A DNA stretch of 64,000 nt from Ignatzschineria indica (lineage in GTDB: Bacteria > Pseudomonadota > Gammaproteobacteria > Cardiobacteriales > Wohlfahrtiimonadaceae): assembly GCF_003121925.1 (NCBI RefSeq), contig NZ_QEWR01000003.1, positions 186,001-250,000 of the forward strand, given 5' to 3'. A model generated the notes under the pieces. It was given only the letters and a program-made list of their open reading frames with translations. It did no database searches and was not told the origin of the DNA. Position numbers and translations under genes: made by a program. Below are positions 18,784-28,212 of this stretch, piece after piece (within the stretch, counting starts at the first letter, position 1; each line of letters starts with the position of its first letter).

Positions 18784-19791
18784 ATGACTACAATCACCCT
18801 CGCCTTTGATGGCGATAATGAGCGCTTATCTAACCTCTGTGGCAATCTTGATGAACATCTTCGATTAATTGAGAAGCGCGTAATGGTAGATATCGGCAAT
18901 CGTGGGGCGCAATTTCAGATCGCCGGCAATCAAGAAGATGTTAAGAGCGCAAAAGAGATCTTAGAAGAGCTCTATCGCCAAACAGATGAGAAGTGGTTAG
19001 AGCCCAATGATGTTCATCTTGTCATTCAAGAGTTTGGCCCTGAGTTTAAAGCGCTCAAACAGGATAAAAAAGATCGTGTCATTAAGACAAAGGCAGGGTT
19101 GATTAGAGGAAGAACGCCGGCACAGAAAGAGTATCTCTACAATATGGGCAAGCACGATATCAATTTTGGGATCGGCCCTGCTGGTACCGGGAAGACCTTT
19201 CTTGCCGTCGCCTCTGCGGTAGAAGCGCTGCAGAAAGATGAAGTTCGCCGTATTATCCTCGTCCGCCCTGCTGTTGAAGCGGGAGAGAAATTAGGATTCC
19301 TACCAGGTGATTTAACAGAGAAGATCGACCCTTATCTTCGTCCTCTCTACGATGCGCTCTATGAGATGCTCGGTTTTGAGACTGTCAATAAATTGATTGA
19401 ACGTCATACTATTGAAATTGCCCCACTCGCCTTTATGCGTGGAAGAACACTCAATGATGCCTATATTCTTCTCGACGAAGCACAAAATACAACTATCGAG
19501 CAGATGAAGATGTTCCTCACACGAATCGGTTTTGGTTCAACGGCTGTCATCACCGGCGATGCCTCCCAGGTGGATCTTCCGCGCCATGTTAAATCGGGAC
19601 TCAAACATGCGCTCGATATCTTAGAAAATGTGGAAGGAATCTCCATCAGCCACTTCTCCTCTGTGGATGTTGTGCGCCACCCAATGGTTGCGAAAATTAT
19701 CGATGCTTATGAAAAGGCGGATAAAATAGAGCGGGAAAAAATAGCCCTTAAAGAAGCTATCAGAGCTGATAAACGAGCTGAGGAGCAGTAA
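18784..19791 (+). CDS. ybeZ: PhoH-like ATPase (YbeZ)
   Basis: A 335-residue PhoH-family P-loop ATPase whose gene is usually coupled to ybeY; it is thought to assist YbeY in rRNA processing. The N-terminal KH-like region (about 1-75) precedes Walker A GPAGTGKT (131-138), the RPAVEAGEKLGFLPGDL motif, Walker B ILLDEAQNTT, and the TGDASQVDLP motif. The ATG is preceded by an AAAAGGAAAA ribosome site. Its stop lies 3 bp before the ybeY ATG. Confidence 0.95.
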   Translation: MTTITLAFDGDNERLSNLCGNLDEHLRLIEKRVMVDIGNRGAQFQIAGNQEDVKSAKEILEELYRQTDEKWLEPNDVHLVIQEFGPEFKALKQDKKDRVIKTKAGLIRGRTPAQKEYLYNMGKHDINFGIGPAGTGKTFLAVASAVEALQKDEVRRIILVRPAVEAGEKLGFLPGDLTEKIDPYLRPLYDALYEMLGFETVNKLIERHTIEIAPLAFMRGRTLNDAYILLDEAQNTTIEQMKMFLTRIGFGSTAVITGDASQVDLPRHVKSGLKHALDILENVEGISISHFSSVDVVRHPMVAKIIDAYEKADKIEREKIALKEAIRADKRAEEQ

Positions 19792-19794
19792 GAG

Positions 19795-20292
19795 ATGGAT
19801 GAGAATTTAAAAGAAACGCACGAAATCGATCAACTCTCTCTCTATACAGAGCGCAATACCTCTATCGATACAGCAAGTGATGAAACATTACAAAGATGGA
19901 TCAAGACCGCGTTAACACATGCAGGTTACCAGAAACCTGCAGAGGTCAATATTCGTTTTACCGATAATGAAGAGATTCAACAGCTTAACCGCGACTTTCG
20001 CCAGAAGGATCGCCCCACCAATGTTCTCTCCTTCCCTTTTGAGATACCCGATTTTCTAGAAGAGGAGATCTTTACCTTAGGAGATATCATTATTGCGATG
20101 CCGGTCATTGAATCAGAAGCACAAGAGCAAGAGAAGCAGATTGAGAATCATCTAGCTCATATGGTCGTTCATGGAACACTCCATCTCTTAGGATTTGATC
20201 ATATCGAGGATGAGGAAGCGGAGGAGATGGAAGCCCTTGAGATCGCAATTTTAGCAAAGCTAGGAATCGATAATCCCTATCAAGAACGTTAA
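19795..20292 (+). CDS. ybeY: Endoribonuclease YbeY
   Basis: Zinc-dependent single-strand endoribonuclease involved in 16S rRNA 3' maturation and ribosome quality control. The 165 residues carry the metal motif HGTLHLLGFDH near the C-terminus and the conserved NREFR-like NRDFRQKDRPTNVLSF segment. It is 3 bp downstream of ybeZ. The usual next genes, ybeX/corC and lnt, do not follow here. Confidence 0.95.
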   Translation: MDENLKETHEIDQLSLYTERNTSIDTASDETLQRWIKTALTHAGYQKPAEVNIRFTDNEEIQQLNRDFRQKDRPTNVLSFPFEIPDFLEEEIFTLGDIIIAMPVIESEAQEQEKQIENHLAHMVVHGTLHLLGFDHIEDEEAEEMEALEIAILAKLGIDNPYQER

Positions 20293-20330
20293 AAATGGGT
20301 ATAATTGTGAAACCCCATAACCTTTTTCTC

Positions 20331-20445
20331 TGCTTTTATTTTCCGCTTTTATTTTCTGCTTAAAAAAGGGGGGCCGTGGGCAAGTCACCATCACTGATGA
20401 GCTCTTCACTATTTTATCGCTATTTTAGCGATATTTTATCAATAT
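20331..20445. repeat. Short tandem repeats before the unknown membrane gene
   Basis: Two blocks lie in the 194-bp spacer. The first is TGCTTTTATTTTC/CGCTTTTATTTTC (13 bp) at 20331-20356. The second is an 11-bp block, CTATTTTATCG, CTATTTTAGCG, ATATTTTATCA, from 20409. A possible promoter (GGGTATAATTG) lies near 20300. Confidence 0.75.
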
Positions 20446-20486
20446 TCTCTATTATCGATATTTGCTAACTGAGTAGATGAGTAATT

Positions 20487-20987
20487 ATGACAAATACAGT
20501 ACAAAAAAATAATCGCACCGCAATCTTTATTGTTGCGTGGATTGGACTCTTTATCTTTAACTTCCTCTTTGCTCGTTTAACGACCATGGTGCCGGTCTCG
20601 CTGATCTCGATCTTTATGTTTTTTACTGCCGGCGCTCTCTATAAAGATAATCCTACTCTACGCCCCTTTGCCTTAATCGGCATTGTGATCGGCATCCTCT
20701 TTATTGCATTGACCTATTTTGGCACCATCTGGTTCCGTTATGAGGTTGTCAGCCTTCTCGATATTCGAGGACCTCAAGCATTTCAAATTGGTTTCTACCT
20801 ACTCGCTTTCCTCAATGCCGCAGCCTTTACCACAATCGGCCTTGCGCTCTTTAAGGCGCTACGAACAATGCGCGGCATGATCATCACCTTTCTCATCACG
20901 GCGCTGATCTATTTTCTTATCAGCTACCTCTCAATGGATCTGATCAAGGTGATTATGGAGATGTCAGCACAGATCCCACAAGGTTAA
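20487..20987 (+). CDS. Unknown multi-pass membrane protein
   Basis: A 166-residue protein I do not recognise. It is strongly hydrophobic, with four or five predicted transmembrane helices (about 14-33, 36-52, 58-78, 99-122, 132-155). There is a short basic N-terminus, and the loop between helices 3 and 4 contains an IRGP motif. There are no cysteines or obvious catalytic motifs. Codon use resembles the neighbours. It is monocistronic, preceded by AT-rich tandem repeats and followed by a strong shared terminator. Confidence 0.75.
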   Translation: MTNTVQKNNRTAIFIVAWIGLFIFNFLFARLTTMVPVSLISIFMFFTAGALYKDNPTLRPFALIGIVIGILFIALTYFGTIWFRYEVVSLLDIRGPQAFQIGFYLLAFLNAAAFTTIGLALFKALRTMRGMIITFLITALIYFLISYLSMDLIKVIMEMSAQIPQG

Positions 20988-21028
20988 GTCAATAGGAATT
21001 AACAGTAGAAAAGAGAAAAATATAGGTA

Positions 21029-21056
21029 AGCCCCGTCATTATTAACGGGGCTTTCT
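21029..21056. terminator. Bidirectional terminator shared by convergent genes
   Basis: AGCCCCGT pairs with ACGGGGCT across an 8-nt loop. The plus strand continues TTCTTG; the minus strand continues TACCTATATTTTTC. The cmoB stop (TAA) lies in the loop, so the right arm is also cmoB coding sequence. Confidence 0.9.
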
Positions 21057-22004
21057 TGCATGAATCACCGCACGAATCGGTGCAGGATGCCCTTCTATCG
21101 TTCGAGAATCATCTTCCGGATCTAAAAAATCGGGTAAGGAGAGATAATCCATCCACTCGGTGGTTCGTTGCTCCTCGATCGTTGTCTTAGCAAGATCAAC
21201 GCAACGGACATCGACAAAGCCGACACGCTCCAACCAGAGAATCAGTGCTTCAACAGAGGGAAGGAACCAGACATTTCGCATCTGCGCATAACGATCTTCC
21301 GGCACTAATACCTGCTCTTTATCCCCTTCGATCACTATCGTCTCAAGAAGCAACTCACCCCCGGGACGCAAAGTACCTTTGAGTTGATAGAGATGATCGA
21401 TCGGCGAACGGCGATGATAGAGAACGCCCATAGAGAAGACGGTATCGAAGAGTTCAAGCTCCTCCGGCATCTCCTCTAATGTCATCGGTAATTGCCAAAT
21501 CGGTGCTTCCGGCAGATATTTTCTTACCGCTAAAAATTGGTAGAGAAAGAGCCAATTAGGATCAATACCGATCACACTCTTTGCACCTGCACCTAACATG
21601 CGATAACCGTAATAACCATTCCCAGAACCGACGTCGAGAATATTTTTCCCGCTTAAATCGATATGTTGGCTTACTCGATCCCACTTAAAATCGGAGCGCC
21701 ACTCGGTATCGATATAGGTATCACAGAGCTGAAAAGGCCCTTTTCGCCAAGGCTTGAGTCGCTTTAAAGCATCTTGCATCAACGCTTCATCGCACGCTCC
21801 TTTCAATATCACTCCCGACTGAAGATCCACCGAGAGATCCTCAATCTGCGGTAGATCCAATAGAGCATGCTCCCAACGGGGACTATCCCCATGTTTTTTA
21901 CGTAATCGCTCTGCTAAAAAGTCGGGCAGTATCGCGCTAAACTGCTCCATCTTCTGCCCTTTAAAATGATTGAGCAGCTGATCGAGATAAATCATCTTAT
22001 TCAT
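21042..22004 (-). CDS. cmoB: tRNA U34 carboxymethyltransferase CmoB
   Basis: Transfers a carboxymethyl group from carboxy-SAM to 5-hydroxyuridine 34 to make cmo5U in tRNA. The 320 residues match the family (E. coli 323). Signatures include the Rossmann SAM motif [20 protein letters not shown] with the following IGIDP, the [16 protein letters not shown] stretch, and an N-terminal substrate domain. CmoA, which makes the carboxy-SAM, is the next gene upstream on the same strand. The two are separated by a 268-bp low-complexity gap, so they may not be strictly co-transcribed. Confidence 0.95.
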   Translation of the reverse strand: MNKMIYLDQLLNHFKGQKMEQFSAILPDFLAERLRKKHGDSPRWEHALLDLPQIEDLSVDLQSGVILKGACDEALMQDALKRLKPWRKGPFQLCDTYIDTEWRSDFKWDRVSQHIDLSGKNILDVGSGNGYYGYRMLGAGAKSVIGIDPNWLFLYQFLAVRKYLPEAPIWQLPMTLEEMPEELELFDTVFSMGVLYHRRSPIDHLYQLKGTLRPGGELLLETIVIEGDKEQVLVPEDRYAQMRNVWFLPSVEALILWLERVGFVDVRCVDLAKTTIEEQRTTEWMDYLSLPDFLDPEDDSRTIEGHPAPIRAVIHARKPR

Positions 22005-22049
22005 ATTCTCTTTTTGATCTCTCTAATCTATTTCTTATTTCTATTTTTC

Positions 22050-22140
22050 TGATTCTTTTGATTCTGACTCTGACTCTGATTCTAATTGTTAATTGTTTAA
22101 TTCTAGTTCTAGCTCTAATTGCCTAATTGTAGCTACCAAA
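22050..22140. repeat. Low-complexity spacer between cmoB and cmoA
   Basis: The gap holds runs such as TGACTCTGACTCTGATTC and repeated AATTGT/TCTAGxTCTAG words, without a clear single unit. I see no gene; a 66-codon frame here is made of this repeat sequence and runs antisense into cmoA. Confidence 0.6.
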
Positions 22141-22272
22141 TTGTAGTTGCTGACTACTATCTACCCTATCGGCCTTCTTATCGATCTAATCTATCGAGTA
22201 TTCATTAACAACTATCTTCATTATCCGTTACTCACTATCGGTATCAGTCACCGATTGCCGGCATTTACCACC

Positions 22273-23043
22273 CTACTTAATCGCCAAAATGGAGGAGAAG
22301 TTCATACATTGAAACCAGAGATAGACCTCGCTAAATCCTGCTTCTAAAAGGCGAGCTCTATGCACTTCAAAAGTATCGATCTTCATCACATCTTCAAGCG
22401 ATTCCCGCTTTTGAGCAATCTCCAACTCCGAATACCCCTGAGAACGCTTAAACTGAATATGGAGATTATTGAGCATCTGATGCTCCTTCGGGTCACTAAA
22501 GCTCAATTTTTCCGACAGAAAGAGTGCGCCACCCGGTAAGAGCGCATCAGAGATCTTCCGCAAGAGTGTAAGACGCTCTTCTCGCTTAATAAATTGCAAC
22601 GTAAAATTCATCGCAAAGAGCGAAGCTCTCTCAAAGGGATAATTGGTAATATCGGCTTCAATCACCTCAATGGGGAGGAGAGATTCGATCATCATCTCCT
22701 GAGCTTTGAGATACTCTCGTGATTTCTCTACCATTGCCGGCGAATTATCGATCGCAACAATAGCGGTATTAGGTACCTTGATCGCACTTCGCAAAACCAT
22801 CGATACCGCACCTAACGAGCTTCCAAGATCGTAAATCTTACTATTCTCTTGCGCAAAGAGGGGCGCTAAATTACCAATATTCTCCACAATCGTGGTGTAT
22901 CCCGCCGCTGAACGCCGAATCATATCGGGGAAGACCTTCACCACCTCTTCATTAAAGGTAAAACGATTACAGGGCCGTTTTTGCGCATAGATAGAATCTG
23001 ATTCTGACTGCTCAAAAAGGTACTGGATAGAACGATCATTCAC
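22273..23043 (-). CDS. cmoA: Carboxy-SAM synthase CmoA
   Basis: Makes carboxy-S-adenosylmethionine from SAM and prephenate for CmoB. From the GTG at 23043 it is 256 residues, close to E. coli CmoA (247). The open frame reaches 23139, but the GTG has a strong AGGAGA site 7 nt upstream and the extra 32 codons are encoded by an inverted repeat, so I choose the GTG. Signatures are [15 protein letters not shown], the SAM motif [45 protein letters not shown] and the C-terminal WFQCMNFSS. Confidence 0.93.
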   Translation of the reverse strand: MNDRSIQYLFEQSESDSIYAQKRPCNRFTFNEEVVKVFPDMIRRSAAGYTTIVENIGNLAPLFAQENSKIYDLGSSLGAVSMVLRSAIKVPNTAIVAIDNSPAMVEKSREYLKAQEMMIESLLPIEVIEADITNYPFERASLFAMNFTLQFIKREERLTLLRKISDALLPGGALFLSEKLSFSDPKEHQMLNNLHIQFKRSQGYSELEIAQKRESLEDVMKIDTFEVHRARLLEAGFSEVYLWFQCMNFSSILAIK

Positions 23044-23064
23044 AAACGAATCTCCTAAAACAAC

Positions 23065-23121
23065 GATAGATCTAGTAGCGCCACTTGATTCCCAAGAATA
23101 GGTTGCGCTACTAGATCTATC
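23065..23121 (-). promoter_or_regulatory. Perfect 17-bp inverted repeat in the cmoA leader
   Basis: GATAGATCTAGTAGCGC at 23065-23081 is repeated inverted and without mismatch at 23105-23121, around a 23-nt loop. On the minus strand its 3' arm ends 21 nt before the cmoA GTG and 8 nt before the AGGAGA ribosome site. There is no T-tract, so it is not a simple terminator. It could be a leader hairpin controlling translation or the footprint of a small insertion; the role is unknown. Confidence 0.8.
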
Positions 23122-23293
23122 TTCTATATCAAATATCAACGACTAACCAATAACAACATTAATAATACTAATGACACTAATGACACTGACATTAATATTG
23201 ATGACAACAGCTGAACCAACTGATCAATCTCATTATAATCTCGACAAACGATCTTTTTGAGAAAGTTGGATGTTTTCGACACCCGATTATCAG

Positions 23294-24067
23294 TTATCGA
23301 TTAAGTTCTAATTGTCGTAGAGTTATCCGGCGACGCACCTCATCTTGACTTAAAAGATTGCGAGATTCTTTCGCGGCCATCAAGGCAAATTGCAGTGCTA
23401 CCTTTTCGCTCTCATCTGCCGCGATCTCTGCTTGGCGCATCCGAACAATACGCGCGATTAATACATCGCGATCAAACTCATCTTCAGTCGAGGTTACAAG
23501 ACGTTTGTCATAATTTTTAGGAGGCGCTGTCATAACGCTCCCTTCCGACTCAACATCTGCAACATACTCAGCTTCTGTTTCTAAAAAGGTATCATCTAAT
23601 TCAAGATCGAAAAGTTCCTCATCATCGATCGTATCATCATTGAGCGCTCTCTTTTGTTGGGCGCCCTGATCTAAGATCCTATCAGAGTTTGGCTTATCAG
23701 ATTTTGGCTTCTCAGCGATATCGAGATAAGCATCCATCTTCTTCACCTCACTCTCAACCTGAGATTGTGTATCAAGAACGGTGGATTCAACCTTTTTCAG
23801 AGATTGAGTTAACTCTGTCTTTGTGCTATCGATCTCGCTCTTCAACTTCTGCAACTCAGAGCTCTGTTTAAGCTCCTCAATTGAGCGCTTAATCTCATCA
23901 AGCTCTAACTCATTGGTAAGATCATTCTTGATACTTCTCGTGAAGTGTTGAATCTTCCCGACCCATTTACCCACAGTACGGATCATCTCCGGCAACTTTT
24001 GTGGACCGATGACAACAAGCGCGATGACGAGAATAATGAGAAATTCCGTGCTACTAATTCCAAACAT
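23294..24067 (-). CDS. tatB: Sec-independent translocase subunit TatB
   Basis: Receptor component of the twin-arginine translocon. The N-terminal helix MFGISSTEFLIILVIALVVIGP (about 3-20), followed by KLPEMIRTVGKWVGKIQ and an amphipathic, coiled-coil-prone stretch to about residue 90, is diagnostic of TatB. At 257 residues it is longer than E. coli TatB (171). The extra length is an acidic segment (about 140-185) and a basic C-terminus. It follows tatA by 79 bp, but tatC does not follow it. Confidence 0.92.
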   Translation of the reverse strand: MFGISSTEFLIILVIALVVIGPQKLPEMIRTVGKWVGKIQHFTRSIKNDLTNELELDEIKRSIEELKQSSELQKLKSEIDSTKTELTQSLKKVESTVLDTQSQVESEVKKMDAYLDIAEKPKSDKPNSDRILDQGAQQKRALNDDTIDDEELFDLELDDTFLETEAEYVADVESEGSVMTAPPKNYDKRLVTSTEDEFDRDVLIARIVRMRQAEIAADESEKVALQFALMAAKESRNLLSQDEVRRRITLRQLELNR

Positions 24068-24146
24068 GCAGCATCCTTCCTCTTACCCGCGCCAATCACG
24101 CTTTAAGTTTGATGGGAATAAGATTGATGAGAATCTTGTGTAAAAA

Positions 24147-24398
24147 TTACTCCACACGACTATTCTTCTGCTCATCAACAACGCTCTCATCCTTCACTTG
24201 AGTATCTGCTTTTTTATTCTCTAAATTTTGGGGTGTAGCGTTCTCTTTCGCCTCTTTCTCACCATCTTTAACTGCATCTTTAAAGCCTTTTACTGCACTT
24301 CCAAGATCTTTTCCTGCATTTTTTAATTTTGCAGTACCAAAGACTAAAAGTACGACAACAAGAAGAATCGCCCAGTGCCAAATACTAAATGAACCCAT
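24147..24398 (-). CDS. tatA: Sec-independent translocase subunit TatA
   Basis: Pore-forming subunit of the twin-arginine translocon. The 83 residues have a short N-terminal transmembrane helix (about 6-21), the [23 protein letters not shown] hinge and amphipathic helix, and a charged disordered tail. This is the normal TatA layout. It lies upstream of tatB on the minus strand, with a TTAGAGGAAATG-type ribosome site. Confidence 0.95.
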   Translation of the reverse strand: MGSFSIWHWAILLVVVLLVFGTAKLKNAGKDLGSAVKGFKDAVKDGEKEAKENATPQNLENKKADTQVKDESVVDEQKNSRVE

Positions 24399-24666
24399 AA
24401 TTACATTTCCTCTAAGAGTGTACGAGTATTAAATAATTTCTCCCTAATGATACTCTAAAAACATCGCTTTATATAGCCCATTCTCCGCTAAATTTTAAGA
24501 AATGACCCACGAATACCCTATGAGTGATTAACGAATGAGCGAGGGTGAGCGCGATAAGTAACGAAGCATTTTCATAATCAGAGCATCACTTAAGAAGATT
24601 TCTATTTCCTATGACAGATTCGATCGACTGACTTAACATCTGCCGAACTACTCTAACAGAGTAATA

Positions 24667-24680
24667 TGACAATATTGTCA
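24667..24680. promoter_or_regulatory. 14-bp perfect palindrome TGACAATATTGTCA
   Basis: The palindrome lies in the 319-bp gap between the cfa stop and tatA, both on the minus strand. It is adjacent to a small ACTCT-AAC-AGAGT hairpin. The size and symmetry suit a dimeric repressor, but I cannot assign one. The rest of the gap shows no gene. Confidence 0.4.
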
Positions 24681-24717
24681 CACACAAAAAGAGTCTCAAT
24701 TACCTCGTATGCCCCCA

Positions 24718-25863
24718 TTAACGGGCAACGCGAATCCCCCCTTCAACACCCAATGGACTCCAGAGAATCTGCCATAACTGAATACTTCTTGCTCTAAATG
24801 CACCAGCACAAGCCATAAGGTAGTAAATAAACATTCGCTTAAAACGGGGAGAATAGTTGGCCTCTAACTCTGGCCAATGCTCTAAAAATCGCTCTGCCCA
24901 TGCCATTAAGGTACGATCATAATCTGCACCAAAATTGTGCCAATCTTCCATCACAAACTTGCCTTGACTGGCATTTGCAATTTTTTGGATCGAGGGAAGC
25001 TCACCATTGGGGAAGATATACTTCTCAATCCATGGATCAACATTGTATTGGTTGTTATTAGAACCGATAGTATGAAGAAGAAAGAGACCATCCTCTTTGA
25101 GATTACGGTGTGCCACTTCAAAATATTTACGATAGTTTTTAGGGCCGACATGCTCAAACATACCAACTGAAACAATCCGATCAAACGCGCCATTGAGATC
25201 GCGATAATCTTCTAAAATAATCTCAACATCGAGTGATTGACAACGCGCTTGCGCTAACTTCTGCTGCTCTTTAGAAATCGTCACTCCCGTTACAGAAACG
25301 CCATAGTGCTCTGCAGCATAAGCAGAAAGACCGCCCCAACCACAACCGATATCAAGGAGCTTCATGCCCGGCTCAAGTTGTAACTTTCGGCAGATCAGAT
25401 CTAATTTTGCCTGCTGTGCCGCTTCCAAAGTTGTCGCTTCCGCCCAATAGCCACAAGAGTATTGCATATAAGGATCGAGCATCGCCGTAAAGAGATCATT
25501 TCCCAGATCATAATGCTCCTCTCCTACAATCCAAGCACGCTTTTTACTCTGTAAATTGCGTAAACGCGCGAAGAGGATCTTTAAGATATCTTTAAAATTA
25601 CTCGGCAACTTTTCATCGAGTTTTGCACGCATCACCTTTGTAAAGAAAAGATCGAGCTTCTCACAATCCCACCAGCCATCCATATAGCTCTCTCCGAGGC
25701 CAATAGATCCCTCTTCCAGGACTCGCTGATAGAAATGATCATTATGGATCTGAATATCGTAGGGACGACTTCCATTAATCTCGATACCCGCCTGATCTAG
25801 TAGATCTTGAGCGATACGTTTCCATTCAGTAAGATTACTCGCTTTTTTCTTAATGCTGCTCAT
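24718..25863 (-). CDS. cfa: Cyclopropane-fatty-acyl-phospholipid synthase
   Basis: SAM-dependent enzyme that converts unsaturated acyl chains of membrane phospholipids to cyclopropane forms, usually in stationary phase or acid stress. I start at the ATG at 25863 (381 residues), which has GAGGAG just upstream; the frame opens at a TTG four codons earlier. Signatures are GLGESYMDGWW near the N-terminus, YDLGNDLF, SCGYW, the SAM motif LLDIGCGWGGLSAYAA, TVTGVTISKEQ, and SVGMFEHVGPKNY. It is transcribed alone, convergent with nothing nearby. Confidence 0.95.
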   Translation of the reverse strand: MSSIKKKASNLTEWKRIAQDLLDQAGIEINGSRPYDIQIHNDHFYQRVLEEGSIGLGESYMDGWWDCEKLDLFFTKVMRAKLDEKLPSNFKDILKILFARLRNLQSKKRAWIVGEEHYDLGNDLFTAMLDPYMQYSCGYWAEATTLEAAQQAKLDLICRKLQLEPGMKLLDIGCGWGGLSAYAAEHYGVSVTGVTISKEQQKLAQARCQSLDVEIILEDYRDLNGAFDRIVSVGMFEHVGPKNYRKYFEVAHRNLKEDGLFLLHTIGSNNNQYNVDPWIEKYIFPNGELPSIQKIANASQGKFVMEDWHNFGADYDRTLMAWAERFLEHWPELEANYSPRFKRMFIYYLMACAGAFRARSIQLWQILWSPLGVEGGIRVAR

Positions 25864-26160
25864 TTCACTCCTCAAATTCGTTTTTAAATGATTCGTCTTA
25901 AGTGATTCTTTTTAAACAACTCTTTAAAGTAGCTTCACAGTATAAAAGGAGAGTCCATTGCTCAGGAGACTCCGTTATCTCAGGACAACATTGCTAGGAA
26001 TAATTATAAACAAACAATGCTATTTTATATATACATTTTTACATACTATTACATATTTACCACCCATCTATTACTTATTCATTAATCGCTCTATTATTTT
26101 CAATAAATAGTCAAAATAACAGATCGTAATAAATATCAATGAACATCAATGATGTATCAA

Positions 26161-26240
26161 TGAGTATCTATGAGTATCTATGAGGATCAGTGAGGATCAG
26201 TGAGGATCAGTGAGGATCAGTGAGGATCAGTGAGGATCAA
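26161..26240. repeat. 10-bp tandem repeat, eight units
   Basis: Two TGAGTATCTA units, five TGAGGATCAG units and one TGAGGATCAA unit lie head to tail, with more degenerate copies upstream (to about 26130). The repeat lies in the 773-bp divergent gap between cfa and gpmI. The 10-bp period is close to one helical turn, so every unit faces the same side of the DNA. I see no gene in the gap. Confidence 0.92.
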
Positions 26241-26374
26241 TAAATATTGAATACTATTATCTTATTATCCTAATGATCTATTTTAGAGACTAAGATTATG
26301 ACCGACAACGAATATCTCGCGACTTCCTTCCTTCTCATCTCTTAGTTTCTCACCCCTAATCTCTCACCTCCCTT

Positions 26375-26444
26375 TTTCTCATGCCTCCTTTCTCACGCCT
26401 CCTTTCTCATACTTCCTTGCTCATACTTACTTTCTCTTGCTCCT
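26375..26444. repeat. 14-bp pyrimidine-rich tandem repeat upstream of gpmI
   Basis: TTTCTCATGCCTCC, TTTCTCACGCCTCC, TTTCTCATACTTCC, TTGCTCATACTTAC and a partial fifth unit lie head to tail. The strand is almost pure pyrimidine. It lies about 70 bp upstream of the probable gpmI -10 element. Confidence 0.85.
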
Positions 26445-26512
26445 TTTTATACCCTGCTCTCTGCAAAGAGAAACTCAATGAAAGGTTTTCTCCCCGAGAT
26501 ACCCTTTTTCGC

Positions 26513-26518
26513 TATAAT
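26513..26518 (+). promoter_or_regulatory. Candidate -10 element for gpmI
   Basis: A TATAAT hexamer in the context CGCTATAATAGG lies about 120 bp upstream of gpmI. No convincing -35 is visible. Confidence 0.45.
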
Positions 26519-26636
26519 AGGAGAGATCATTAAAGAGCTCTCATACTCAACAATGCTCTTTATACAGATATGCTTTAAAGCATTTTTAAACACCTTTAAA
26601 CACCTTTGAAACATTTCAGACAAGGAATTACGCATA

Positions 26637-28169
26637 ATGTCTAGACCAAAACCGATTGTGCTCACCATTCTTGATGGCTGGGGATTTCGTAACGAAGTTG
26701 AAAATAATGCCATTGCAGCAGCAAATACCCCGCATTGGGATCATCTACGGGAAGTGGGCGCCGTCACTTTCATTAAAACCTCAGGGGAAGCGGTAGGATT
26801 GCCCGATGGACAAATGGGTAACTCAGAAGTGGGCCATATGAATATCGGCGCTGGGCGTGTTGTTAATCAAGATTTCACCCGCATTACGCAAGATCTACGT
26901 AGTGGTGAATTTGATAATAACCCCATCTTCAATGAAGTGATGGAAGATCTTGTTACTAAAGAGCGCGCGCTCCATATCTTTGGACTACTCTCTCCCGGCG
27001 GCGTTCACTCTGATGAGAAGCATATCTTCGCGCTGATTCGTCTTGCGGCAAAACGGGGTGTTGAGAAGATCTATCTCCATGCCTTTCTCGATGGTCGCGA
27101 TATGCCCCCACAATCGGCAACCCCTTCTCTTGAAAAAGCAGAAGCACTCTTTAAAGAGCTTGGTCGTGGTCGTATTGCAACAATCATTGGCCGCTACTAT
27201 GCAATGGATCGCGATAGTCGCTGGGATCGTGTTGAAAAAGCTTACGATCTGGTAAGTCAGGGGATTGGCGAGTACCGAGCAGCTACGGCTGAAGAAGGGT
27301 TACAAAATGCCTATGCCCGTGGTGAACATGATGAGTTTGTCAAGGCGACTGTTATTCAAGATGCGGTCAAAATGGTCGATGGGGATGCCGTAATCTTTAT
27401 GAATTTCCGCTCAGATCGTGCGCGCGAATTGAGTTATCCTTTTGTAGAAGATGATTTTGCCGGCTTTACCCCCAAGTATCGCCCTAAACTCTCACATTTT
27501 GTCTCTTTGACACAATATAAAGAGGGGCTCAATACAGAGATTGCCTATCCTCCATTAGAACTCAATAATGGTCTTGGAGAAGTCTTAGCAAAAGAGGGTT
27601 ATACCCAGCTACGTATTGCCGAGACAGAGAAGTACCCACATGTCACCTTCTTCTTCAATGGTGGTGAGGAGAAAGTCTTTCAGGGAGAAGAGCGAATCTT
27701 AGTGAACTCTCCTAAAGTTGCAACATATGACCTTCAGCCTGAAATGAGTGCGCCCGAGGTGACAGAGCGACTTGTCGAGGCGATCGAATCTGAGAAGTTT
27801 GATGTGATCATCTGTAACTATGCAAATCCTGATATGGTGGGTCATACCGGTGTCTTTGAAGCAATTGTGAAAGCGATTGAAGCGGTAGATACCGGCTTAG
27901 GCAAGGTTTATGAGGCCGTTAAAAAAGTGGGGGGCGAGATGTTAGTGACCGCCGATCACGGTAATGCCGAACAAACATGGGATGAGAAGACTAATCAGCC
28001 ACACACGGCACATACCACAACGCCGGTGCCACTCATCTATGTTGGCCGTAAAGCAACATTAGAACCCGATGGTGCGCTCTGTGATCTTGCGCCAACGATT
28101 CTCTATCTCTTAGGCGCAGAGCAGCCGGAAGAGATGACGGGGAAAAACCTGATCCATTTCCAAAAATAG
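26637..28169 (+). CDS. gpmI: 2,3-bisphosphoglycerate-independent phosphoglycerate mutase
   Basis: Manganese-dependent glycolytic enzyme interconverting 3- and 2-phosphoglycerate via a phosphoserine intermediate. The 510 residues are typical. Signatures are [10 protein letters not shown] with the first metal Asp, [14 protein letters not shown] with the nucleophilic Ser, [29 protein letters not shown], the [12 protein letters not shown] metal site, and TADHGNAEQ. An AAGGAATT site precedes the ATG. It appears monocistronic. Confidence 0.97.
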   Translation: MSRPKPIVLTILDGWGFRNEVENNAIAAANTPHWDHLREVGAVTFIKTSGEAVGLPDGQMGNSEVGHMNIGAGRVVNQDFTRITQDLRSGEFDNNPIFNEVMEDLVTKERALHIFGLLSPGGVHSDEKHIFALIRLAAKRGVEKIYLHAFLDGRDMPPQSATPSLEKAEALFKELGRGRIATIIGRYYAMDRDSRWDRVEKAYDLVSQGIGEYRAATAEEGLQNAYARGEHDEFVKATVIQDAVKMVDGDAVIFMNFRSDRARELSYPFVEDDFAGFTPKYRPKLSHFVSLTQYKEGLNTEIAYPPLELNNGLGEVLAKEGYTQLRIAETEKYPHVTFFFNGGEEKVFQGEERILVNSPKVATYDLQPEMSAPEVTERLVEAIESEKFDVIICNYANPDMVGHTGVFEAIVKAIEAVDTGLGKVYEAVKKVGGEMLVTADHGNAEQTWDEKTNQPHTAHTTTPVPLIYVGRKATLEPDGALCDLAPTILYLLGAEQPEEMTGKNLIHFQK

Positions 28170-28212
28170 CGATGCTAAAAGAGCAGTCAGCAGCAGTACC
28201 GCTCATTATAAG

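Noticed and set aside
22147-22347. A 66-codon plus-strand gene between cmoB and cmoA
   Set aside because: It lies in low-complexity spacer and continues antisense into cmoA. It has no ribosome site and no recognisable protein features.
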